Assembly: GCA_964576215.1 (NCBI GenBank)
Contig: CAZNVM010000465.1
Coordinates: forward strand, 1 to 10,388
Direction of reading: 5' to 3'
Origin: JAVBSX01 sp964576215
GTDB taxonomy: Bacteria > Planctomycetota > Planctomycetia > Pirellulales > Thermoguttaceae
Length of the DNA stretch: 10,388 bases
Below are positions 1-5,846 of the stretch, one piece after another. How positions within the stretch are numbered: the first letter of the stretch is position 1; the number at the start of each line of letters is the position of its first letter. Made by a program: the position numbers and the translations under genes. The notes below the pieces were generated by a model, which made no database searches, was not told the origin of the DNA, and saw only the letters and a program-made list of their open reading frames with translations.

Positions 1-1821
1 CCGCACAAATTCCAACTGTTTTTTCACCACCGGGTACATTTCCCGCATCGTTTGCAGGTCGCCGTAATATTGGTACAGTTTTTCAATCAGCATCGGGAAA
101 GCGATTTGCCAGCCAATCGGCCCGGACTCCCCCCCAAGCCCTTCATCGTGAAGCCCGACATGAGGGGCGACTTCCGTGAGACCCCCATTGGGCCGGGCGG
201 CGTCGGCAAAATCCTGGGCGACCTTGCGGTAGAACGACTCCATCTCAAAATTGAGCATGAGGGCGTCACAGGTCGGGACAATGTCGCCGCCATACCCGAA
301 CCGCTCCCGACCCGGACAGTCGGACTGGACGCTGAACAGGTTGCTTAAAAATGTGTTGACGCACATTTTCTGTATCTCGTTGAAGCGGTCGTTGGAGCAG
401 ACGAAACTGTTTTCCGAAGCGAAATCGGGAGCGCAAACCACACCGAGAAAATTTCCCAAATCGGGATTCTTGTCCAGCCCGGTAATCTCGACGTACCGGA
501 AAACGTGCCAGGTGAATAACGGCACGTTGAAACTATTTTCGCCCTCTTTCAAAAAGATGGTGTCACTTTGGTAGGCAAGTTTCGGATATTCGCCGTCGAT
601 GTTTTCCTTCCCGGTTTTAATCTGCCCGGCAACGGAAGTCATCACGTTCAGCGTTCCGTCCGGGTAAAGCAATTCCCCGAAGCGGAATTTCACCCGATCT
701 CCCGGTTTTCCTTTGATATTGGCGTAGAGACGACCGGAAAAATTTCGTCCCATGTCAAGAATGTACACTCCCGGTTTCGGCTGAGTGATTGCAACCGGAA
801 AAATTGGTGCAATATCTTCAATCTTGGGTTGCATTTGAAGACGAAGCGGTCCGATCGGTTCTTCGGCAATGGATACGCTTTTCATTTCCGATTTGGTATC
901 ACGCAGATCGTGAACCTCACCAAGATAAACGTTGTTTCGTATCACATTCGATTCCATTGTTTCCCACGATTCGTCCGTTACGATCATTTCCGTGGTGCCA
1001 TCTTCGTACTCGATTTCCAACTGGGCAATCGCCCGTGGTCGCCCAACGGTCAGATGTTCCCGTAAATTCCATTTTCCCCAAAACCGAAGCGGAAGTGGAT
1101 TATACCACCCATTTCCCAACGTTATCGCCAGATAATTTCTTCCACAAAGGTCTCCACTGACATCGTATACATCGTAGAGAACCCGCTTTCCATAATCGGT
1201 CCAGCCGGGATTGAGGCCGGTTTCGTTTAGTATTTTGACGTTATAGTATCCTAGTGCGGCTTGGTAAAATCCCAGCCCGGTAATGTACAATCTCGCCTTT
1301 TTGACCGGTTTTTCAACTTGGAATCCTTTCACAAAAACCGGTGCCGGGTCGTCCTTGAAGAAATCGGCTTCGTTGGTTGGGGTCGGTTTGCCGTCGTTGA
1401 TCCACTTCGCTTTCCAGTCGGACTGTACCAGGAGTGCCATTTCCCCCTGGGCGGTGTCCCTCCAGTGGGACTCGTTCCCTTCGTTGTCCCAGACGCGGAC
1501 TTTCCAAAAGCACTCCTGGCGGCTGCGAAGCGGTTTCCCGGCGTATTCGACCGACACGCTCTGCTCCGAAACGACCTTGCCGCTGTCCCAGAGAACTTTT
1601 TCGAACTTTTCGTCCGAAGCGACCAGGATTTGGTAAGCAGTTTGGTAGATTCCCCGCATGTCACCCTCAAGCGACCACCCCAGCCGGGGATGCTGCGATT
1701 CGACGACAAGCAGCTTTTCGGTTTGCGGTTTGGATTCACACCGAAGGCCGCCGGGTTGAAACTGACCAAACGCCGAGGCGGCACAAAGTAAAAGACAGAG
1801 AAAAATCCATTGCGTTTTCAT
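1..1821 (-). CDS. Secreted alpha-L-rhamnosidase (GH78), N-terminal 607 residues, truncated by window edge
   Basis: The minus-strand frame is open from the ATG at 1821-1819 to the left edge (607 codons, no stop). GH78 enzymes cleave terminal alpha-L-rhamnose from glycans and glycosides with inversion. Residues 1-19 form a signal peptide (MKTQWIFLCLLLCAASAFG), so the enzyme is exported. Residues 40-135 match the family's N-terminal Ig-like domain (HPRLGW, QTAYQILVAS, WDSGKV, CFWKVRVWDNEG). Next come the rhamnose-binding and beta-sandwich regions (about 165-450, with TGLGFYQAALG and LDMGRNFSG). The (alpha/alpha)6 catalytic domain begins near 470 with SDCPGRERFGYGGD at 500-513. D501, E506 and D513 have the spacing of the catalytic-site acids of Bacillus RhaB (D567, E572, D579 as I recall them), so E506 would be the general acid. 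The general base and C-terminal domain lie outside the window; the family is usually around 900 residues. No Shine-Dalgarno site is seen: a pyrimidine-rich heptamer array fills the leader. The frame is also open upstream through the repeat, but the signal peptide starting at 1821 fixes the start. Confidence 0.93.
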   Translation of the reverse strand, partial: MKTQWIFLCLLLCAASAFGQFQPGGLRCESKPQTEKLLVVESQHPRLGWSLEGDMRGIYQTAYQILVASDEKFEKVLWDSGKVVSEQSVSVEYAGKPLRSRQECFWKVRVWDNEGNESHWRDTAQGEMALLVQSDWKAKWINDGKPTPTNEADFFKDDPAPVFVKGFQVEKPVKKARLYITGLGFYQAALGYYNVKILNETGLNPGWTDYGKRVLYDVYDVSGDLCGRNYLAITLGNGWYNPLPLRFWGKWNLREHLTVGRPRAIAQLEIEYEDGTTEMIVTDESWETMESNVIRNNVYLGEVHDLRDTKSEMKSVSIAEEPIGPLRLQMQPKIEDIAPIFPVAITQPKPGVYILDMGRNFSGRLYANIKGKPGDRVKFRFGELLYPDGTLNVMTSVAGQIKTGKENIDGEYPKLAYQSDTIFLKEGENSFNVPLFTWHVFRYVEITGLDKNPDLGNFLGVVCAPDFASENSFVCSNDRFNEIQKMCVNTFLSNLFSVQSDCPGRERFGYGGDIVPTCDALMLNFEMESFYRKVAQDFADAARPNGGLTEVAPHVGLHDEGLGGESGPIGWQIAFPMLIEKLYQYYGDLQTMREMYPVVKKQLEFVR

Positions 1822-1831
1822 AGAGGACAGG

Positions 1832-1920
1832 GGATAGAGGATAGAGGATAGAGGATAGAGGATAGAGGATAGAGGATAGAGGATAGAGGATAGAGGATAG
1901 AGGATAGAGGATAGAGGATA
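1832..1920. repeat. Tandem heptamer array, 12 perfect GGATAGA units
   Basis: Twelve perfect GGATAGA copies run from 1832 to 1915, followed by a partial copy GGATA (1916-1920). A degenerate unit (GAGGACAG) lies between the array and the rhamnosidase start codon. On the gene's sense strand the unit is TCTATCC, so the messenger leader is a pyrimidine tract ending about 10 nt before the ATG. The unit contains no stop in any sense-strand frame (it reads S-I-L-Y-P-L-S cyclically). Perfect identity suggests recent expansion or active slippage. It resembles in kind the short tandemly repeated heptamers of cyanobacteria, without implying common origin. Confidence 0.97.
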
Positions 1921-1954
1921 AAAGACCCCCACGTTTTTATCATGTTTTTTGACG

Positions 1955-2055
1955 AAAACAACCTCTTGGTAAAACCCGACCACGTTTTTTGGGGGAATGA
2001 AAAGACAACCGCCATTCCCCAAATGAGGTTTACCCAAGACGGTACAACCGTTTTA
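1955..2055. repeat. Imperfect palindrome in the divergent intergenic region
   Basis: Nested inverted arms are visible. TTTGGGGGAATG (1988-1999) pairs with CATTCCCCAAA (2013-2023) with one bulged G. Outside it CTTGGTAAAACC (about 1965-1976) pairs imperfectly with GGTTTACCCAAG (2027-2038), and AAAAC and GTTTT lie further out. It is not followed by a T-run on either strand, so it is not a good intrinsic terminator. The rest of 1921-2220 holds the dyad at 2101 and AT-rich sequence. Short ORFs here (90 and 99 codons on opposite strands) have no recognisable features and I do not call them genes. Confidence 0.55.
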
Positions 2056-2100
2056 ATCGAGAGATCAGGTGTTTTATTTTGCGGCAGATTATTGCAAAAA

Positions 2101-2115
2101 GATACACTTTGTATC
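2101..2115. promoter_or_regulatory. GATACA-N3-TGTATC dyad, candidate enhancer (activator) site
   Basis: A perfect 6+6 dyad with a 3-nt centre lies about 140 bp upstream of the start point expected from the sigma-54 promoter at 2225-2240. That is the usual distance for the upstream sites of sigma-54 activators. PEP-CTERM genes in other bacteria are reported to depend on the PrsK/PrsR two-component system and RpoN, so this could be a response-regulator site. The dyad is seen directly; the role is inference. Confidence 0.45.
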
Positions 2116-2224
2116 ATTTTGAAGCAGTCTTTTCCGTTCTCGCAACTTGAGAAAATATTTTATTTAGGGCGTAAAACAAGGCGTTTTTGCCAATACTTCA
2201 CTAAAATTCGATAAAAACCATCAA

Positions 2225-2240
2225 TGGCATAAAATTTGCA
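2225..2240 (+). promoter_or_regulatory. Sigma-54 (-24/-12) promoter
   Basis: TGGCATAAAATTTGCA matches the consensus TGGCAC-R-N4-TTGCW at every defined position except the C at position 6 (T here), with exact GG-to-GC spacing. Transcription would start near 2250, giving a leader of about 92 nt before the ATG at 2343. It points at the PEP-CTERM gene. No comparable -35/-10 promoter is evident for that gene. Confidence 0.7.
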
Positions 2241-2258
2241 ACTCCGTTAGGGATCGGA

Positions 2259-2312
2259 TTTTGCGAAGGTGATGCTTTACAAGGAACCGTTTACTTGGGT
2301 ACCTCCGCGAAA
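2259..2312 (+). promoter_or_regulatory. Leader hairpin of the PEP-CTERM mRNA
   Basis: TTTTGCGAAGGTG (2259-2271) can pair with TACCTCCGCGAAA (2300-2312). This gives 13 positions with one A-C mismatch and two G-U pairs, enclosing a loop of 28 nt. It lies just after the expected sigma-54 start point and about 30 nt before the start codon. It matches no riboswitch class I recognise; a structural or stabilising leader is the simplest reading. Confidence 0.45.
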
Positions 2313-2330
2313 TGAGAATAAACCTGACTA

Positions 2331-2336
2331 TAGGAG
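2331..2336 (+). promoter_or_regulatory. Shine-Dalgarno site fixing the start at 2343
   Basis: TAGGAG lies directly against an ATG at 2337 but 6 nt before a second in-frame ATG at 2343. Only the second has workable spacing, so translation should begin at 2343. Confidence 0.75.
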
Positions 2337-2342
2337 ATGTTA

Positions 2343-3056
2343 ATGAGAAAAAATTGTTTGTTTGTTTTGAGTTCGTTGATGGCAATTCTTATTTCGGCAG
2401 TTGCTTATGCGGACACGGTCACGCTTACGGGCGGGACCATTGATAAGAGCGTCGTAATTAATAGCATTTATGTGTCGCCGTTTAACCTTCATGACCAAGA
2501 AAAGGACTTTGACTTTATTGGTTTTTGTGGTGATCCTAGCGTAACTGCAAGTAATAATTTCCTGAATGGTAGCGGTGAGGTATTTAGCTGGGCGTTGTTG
2601 ACGGAATACGCCAATTATGGGCCCGATCTCAAAAGTACTATTCAAGAGCTGTTTGACCATACTTACAGCCACGCTTTCGATAGTGATGGTAGCCTGTTGG
2701 ATATCACAGTGGGACGAGCACTCCAAGTGGCTCTTTGGAATACCCTGCAGCCCGGTTTCATGTCGACCACGGGATATAGCTCGGATGGAAGCCTTGCCCT
2801 TGCAGGCGAGTTTCTTAGCGCGCTGGCCGGCACAAAAGAATGGGGCGACATAAATTATAAGGGAATTGATTTTGGGGATTCTGTCAAAACCACGCTTGTC
2901 GTGTTTGCGCCCAATCCAATAACCAAAACTCAAACCTTGATTTCTGCGAACTATTTGGTTGAGCAGTTCACTGTTACCCCCGAGCCGGCAACCCTGGCGA
3001 TCCTCGGTTTCGGATTTTTCGGTGTCGGTTTCATTGCTCGACGTCGTTATCAGTAG
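2343..3056 (+). CDS. PEP-CTERM surface/secreted protein with thioester-like Cys and Gln
   Basis: 237-residue exported protein. Residues 1-23 form a signal peptide cleaved at AYA|D. The C-terminus carries a classic PEP-CTERM sorting signal: the PEP motif P213-E214-P215, a hydrophobic segment at about 217-231 and the basic tail R233-R235. By family knowledge this tripartite signal is processed by an exosortase, usually in bacteria that make extracellular polysaccharide. No exosortase gene lies in the window. The mature chain has a single cysteine, C62 in IGFCGDPS, and later GRALQVALWNTL (Q128, W132). A Cys followed by a Q-x-A-x-W segment is also the pattern of Cys-Gln internal thioester (TQXA-like) domains and of many PEP-CTERM proteins with a FC[VI]D...QxAIW core, so a thioester is possible. 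The gene stands alone, with a sigma-54 promoter upstream and a strong terminator after it. Its exact role is unknown; biofilm or matrix binding is inferred. Confidence 0.92.
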   Translation: MRKNCLFVLSSLMAILISAVAYADTVTLTGGTIDKSVVINSIYVSPFNLHDQEKDFDFIGFCGDPSVTASNNFLNGSGEVFSWALLTEYANYGPDLKSTIQELFDHTYSHAFDSDGSLLDITVGRALQVALWNTLQPGFMSTTGYSSDGSLALAGEFLSALAGTKEWGDINYKGIDFGDSVKTTLVVFAPNPITKTQTLISANYLVEQFTVTPEPATLAILGFGFFGVGFIARRRYQ

Positions 3057-3087
3057 TAACTTAAAGTCGTTTGACTGGAAGTTACCG

Positions 3088-3149
3088 AAAAAATACCGCG
3101 TTGTGAAGATGGATTTTGTCTTTCTCCACACGCGGTATTTTCTTTTCGA
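3088..3149 (+). terminator. Strong intrinsic terminator after the PEP-CTERM gene
   Basis: AAAATACCGCG (3090-3100) pairs perfectly with CGCGGTATTTT (3131-3141). The stem extends inward through TGTG/CACA with one bulged T, and AAGA/TCTT can pair further in. The T-rich 3' side (TTTTCTTTT) and the A-run on the 5' side would let it work in both directions. The stretch 3150-3260 beyond it shows nothing I can identify. Confidence 0.88.
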
Positions 3150-3260
3150 ATGTTTCTGATCTGAGAAACTGTCAAAAAATAAGAAGTCCAAAAAATGCGG
3201 GACGAGTGTTTTTCAAACGGTTCAGTGGAATGTTCCGTTCGAGATTACCGTTTCTTCGGC

Positions 3261-3268
3261 AAAATTTC
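3261..3268. repeat. Target-site duplication, left copy (AAAATTTC)
   Basis: This direct repeat abuts the left end of the MITE-like element and is identical to the 8 bp abutting its right end (3487-3494). Confidence 0.7.
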
Positions 3269-3486
3269 CTGATTGTTTCGTATTTTGGGGGGCAACAAAG
3301 TCTTGAAAATCAAGATTCAACTCAAATTTTCACCCAGACTTATGTTTGTGCAGTTGGCAGATAAACTATTTTTGAATGGCGCAAAAGTGAGCAATGTGTG
3401 CATGTCTTGCTGAAAATCGTTTGCCTAAATAGCCCAGGCCGCCTTACTTGTTGTTTTTTCAACCCCTCAAAATACGAAATAACCAG
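3269..3486. mobile_element. MITE-like element, 218 bp, with 24-bp terminal inverted repeats
   Basis: The left end 3269-3292 and the reverse complement of the right end 3463-3486 agree at 21 of 24 positions. Both start with CTG and share TTTCGTATTTTG. A subterminal pair (CAACAAAGT on the left, ACTTGTTG on the right) extends the symmetry with an indel. The element is flanked by identical 8-bp AAAATTTC copies, the mark of transposition. The interior (3293-3462) has no credible ORF, only a small hairpin TCTTGA-AAA-TCAAGA (3301-3315), so it would depend on a transposase elsewhere. It sits 1 bp beyond the stop codon of the DUF11 gene and therefore forms that gene's 3' untranslated region. I do not assign a parent IS family. 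Confidence 0.75.
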
Positions 3487-3494
3487 AAAATTTC
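3487..3494. repeat. Target-site duplication, right copy (AAAATTTC)
   Basis: Second copy of the 8-bp direct repeat, between the MITE-like right end and the stop codon of the minus-strand DUF11 gene. Confidence 0.7.
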
Positions 3495-3495
3495 T

Positions 3496-5643
3496 TTATT
3501 GGTCCCCGTAAACAAGCGTGCTTTCTTCTTTCGTAACCGGTGTCTTCTGCTCGTCGGAACTCAGTGAAACACTGATACGATGGTCGCCGACTTCGAGGCA
3601 TTTCGCGGTGAACTTGTACGTTTTTTCCTGTTTTGGTTCCAGAATGGCCAAGGGGTCGAACACGATCATGCCGGAATTCGTGCGATGTTTCGTCGGACCT
3701 TCCGCCGTAGCAAACTGCATTGCTTCCGAAAGACGGACGTGAATCTTGACGTTGTTTGCCGATTTGGTGCCGCGATTGAGCACTTTGACTTCATAAACCG
3801 CCGTCTTGCCGACTTCAACCGGGCTCGACAAGCAAGCAACGCTAAACGCAAGCGACGGAATTCCCTGAACGCTCACATCAAAAGAGGCGTCGGCACTGAG
3901 ATGATTTTTCCCGAGTCCTTCGAATTGGATCGTTTGCTCTCCTTCCCGGATTGGGAGGAGTACAAGCTCAATTTCTCCGGATTCTTTTGCAGGAAGTTCG
4001 ACCAGCGTCCAATGGACCGTATGCGTTTTCTCATTGTATGCCCCTTCCTGATTGGTACCTTCAAATTTCATACCGGTTGGAAGTTTGGCGACCAAATCAA
4101 CGTCGTGGGCCGACGCCGTGCCCGGATTGGCGACCGTGAGAATGTACGCGACTTTATGGTTCAAAAACCGTTGACGCGGCCCGGCAATTTCCAGGAGCAA
4201 TTCCGGCGCAAGTACGGCAAGACGCGACTCGGCGACCGCTTCGAGATTGTTGTCGGCGCGAGCGAGAGCCTCAAGCACAATTTCTCCTGCCGCTTTTGTC
4301 GCAAGCGTCAACGAACGCTGAATCGTTTCTTTCGGTTTGATGTCTCCGATCGGTGCTTTAAGACTTCGGCCCCCTTCATGTTCCAAACCGTCCGGAATGT
4401 ATGCTTCCAGCGTCACTCCGGTTGCCGTTCCGGTCCCGGAATTGGAAAGCGTAAGGGTATAAGTGATACTTTCGCCGAGCAGAACTTCAGGATTGCCCGA
4501 AATCTCCAAATCAAGCATTGCACGGGTTGCGACCGTTTTCCCGGAGGCCTCTGAAGAAAACTGGAGCGTTGCGACGCTTCCAAATTCCCCTTCGGCAAGC
4601 GGAATCACAACCATTTCAACGGCAATTTCCTCGTGTGGAGCGAGCGAACCGAGCGACCAGTACAAATCGCTTTCTTCTCCGGAAGAAATTTTCGGGTTCG
4701 TCGAAACCAACCGGGTTCCACGCGGAACCTGATCCCGAAGCACGATTTCCTTGGCGGTGGTTTGCCCGATGTTCCTGACAACGGTTTTCAGTACCGTCGG
4801 CTGGTTGATCTGTACTTCCGGCGGCGAGAGTTTTTCAAGAACCAGTTGCGGCATCTGGCTTCCTTCCAAGCTGTTTGGACCGGGAGTACCAGTTCCTTCG
4901 GCGGTTTCCTGAACAACGATGTTTCGCGTCGGTGCGGATTGGCGTTGACTGCTTGCGACTCGCGGACCGGTCGTGCTACGCAGTGCCGGACTCGGCGGAG
5001 TGAGCAGAGCGGACTCCGATTTTGGTAAATTTACGGTTGCCGACGGATCAACCTGAGCCATCGGTTGCGCATTTTGCGGCGTAACGGTGTTTTCCTGAGA
5101 AGCCGGTCGGGAAATTGGTCGGGGGGAAGATTGCAAGTGGTCCGCTTTTCTCTGGCTCGGTTGGGAAGACGGAACCGGATCGGAAAATTGCTCAACTTCG
5201 TCCAAAAGTTCCGAAATATCCAGGGAAGAATTCCTGCCTTGATCGTTGAAACTCTCGGGTAGATCCGGAACGGGAGCACTCATTCCCGGCACAGTACCGA
5301 AATTCGGCACATTCTCCGGACCAATCGGCATGTTGAACTCGTCCAGCGGTTCCGTGGTTTTGTTTTCCTGTTTTTGCGGCGTTTTTTGCGAGGCAAGCAC
5401 AACGGGGGACGATTGGGTTGTCCCGGCAACCTGCAAAACGGTGCTGTTCTGTTCCGTTTCTGAGCGAAGCGGATTAAGCCGACGAGGTGCGTTTTGATTC
5501 GCTTGTGCCGAAATTTTCGGTAAGGCGGGACCGTTCGTCGACTTCGGCGGATTCCCCGTTTGTGAATAGGAAGGAAGCGTTGGCACGACCGAAGCAATGC
5601 CAAGCAGTACAGGTAAAATAAAAACGAAATTTGAGCGTTTCAT
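3496..5643 (-). CDS. Large secreted protein with four DUF11-type beta-sandwich repeats
   Basis: 715 residues. An N-terminal signal sequence (about 1-28, hydrophobic VFILPVLLGIASVV) precedes a long Pro/Ser/Gln-rich, probably disordered region (about 29-262). Four Ig-like DUF11-type repeats follow, at about 267-377, 378-477, 480-593 and 598-711. Each repeat carries the family hallmarks: a polar strand with an aliphatic-Tyr/Leu core, a motif like N-x-G-T-x-x-A-x-x-V (for example SNSGTGTATGV at 400-410 and ANPGTASAHDV at 505-515) and a L-P-x-G-M/L turn (IPDGL, LPTGM). Such proteins are common on planctomycete cell surfaces; the role is presumably structural or adhesive and no enzymatic residues are evident. 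No membrane anchor or sorting tail is seen at the C-terminus, which ends in VYGDQ. GAGG lies 10 nt upstream of the ATG. A TATAAT box lies further upstream (5775-5780). Its 3' end is occupied by a MITE-like insertion. Confidence 0.9.
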   Translation of the reverse strand: MKRSNFVFILPVLLGIASVVPTLPSYSQTGNPPKSTNGPALPKISAQANQNAPRRLNPLRSETEQNSTVLQVAGTTQSSPVVLASQKTPQKQENKTTEPLDEFNMPIGPENVPNFGTVPGMSAPVPDLPESFNDQGRNSSLDISELLDEVEQFSDPVPSSQPSQRKADHLQSSPRPISRPASQENTVTPQNAQPMAQVDPSATVNLPKSESALLTPPSPALRSTTGPRVASSQRQSAPTRNIVVQETAEGTGTPGPNSLEGSQMPQLVLEKLSPPEVQINQPTVLKTVVRNIGQTTAKEIVLRDQVPRGTRLVSTNPKISSGEESDLYWSLGSLAPHEEIAVEMVVIPLAEGEFGSVATLQFSSEASGKTVATRAMLDLEISGNPEVLLGESITYTLTLSNSGTGTATGVTLEAYIPDGLEHEGGRSLKAPIGDIKPKETIQRSLTLATKAAGEIVLEALARADNNLEAVAESRLAVLAPELLLEIAGPRQRFLNHKVAYILTVANPGTASAHDVDLVAKLPTGMKFEGTNQEGAYNEKTHTVHWTLVELPAKESGEIELVLLPIREGEQTIQFEGLGKNHLSADASFDVSVQGIPSLAFSVACLSSPVEVGKTAVYEVKVLNRGTKSANNVKIHVRLSEAMQFATAEGPTKHRTNSGMIVFDPLAILEPKQEKTYKFTAKCLEVGDHRISVSLSSDEQKTPVTKEESTLVYGDQ

Positions 5644-5774
5644 AAGTCCAAATCCTCAATGTGGGGCGAAAGAAACCTCGCCGCGCTAAACGACTGACCC
5701 AATTACGGGAGTAGTAACAAAAAAAAGAGTTTAAGGAAAGAGCAATTTCCTCATTTTTCAAAGAAAAGGCAGGA

Positions 5775-5780
5775 ATTATA
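5775..5780 (-). promoter_or_regulatory. Candidate -10 box for the DUF11 gene
   Basis: The minus strand reads TATAAT here. The best -35-like hexamer at 16-17 bp is only TTTCGT, so this is a weak call. It would give a leader of about 125 nt. Otherwise the gap 5644-5846 holds a small GGCGA/TCGCC hairpin near the start codon and the heptamer array at 5811-5845. Confidence 0.35.
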
Positions 5781-5810
5781 CCTATTCCACGCGCAAACGA
5801 AAGGGTAACG

Positions 5811-5845
5811 ACTTTCCACTAATCAGTAACCACTAACCACTGACC
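5811..5845. repeat. Degenerate heptamer array of the ACTAACC type
   Basis: Five consecutive 7-bp units read ACTTTCC, ACTAATC, AGTAACC, ACTAACC and ACTGACC. They end 1 bp before the stop codon (5847-5849) of the minus-strand gene. The stop itself lies in GAGGATAG, a remnant of the GGATAGA heptamer seen at 1832-1920, so two heptamer families meet here. Confidence 0.7.
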
Positions 5846-5846
5846 G

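Noticed and set aside
1832..1920. CRISPR array
   Set aside because: The 7-bp units are contiguous with no spacers.
1818..2117. 99-codon minus-strand ORF running through the heptamer array
   Set aside because: A third of it is translated repeat and the rest has no protein-like character; kept only as a possible upstream frame in the phase-variation idea.
1942..2214. 90-codon plus-strand ORF upstream of the PEP-CTERM gene
   Set aside because: No recognisable domain, no ribosome site, overlaps the palindrome and the dyad; more likely chance in AT-rich DNA.
2340..3191. 283-codon minus-strand ORF
   Set aside because: Antisense to the PEP-CTERM gene, which has a signal peptide and sorting signal; it would also start inside the MITE-side flank through a terminator stem.
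3116..3364. 82-codon plus-strand ORF
   Set aside because: It starts inside the terminator hairpin and runs into the MITE left end.
3580..4554. 324-codon plus-strand ORF
   Set aside because: Antisense shadow of the DUF11 gene, whose repeats and signal peptide are convincing in the other strand.
5474..5761. 95-codon minus-strand ORF over the DUF11 start
   Set aside because: Mostly an alternative frame of the DUF11 N-terminus without its own motifs.
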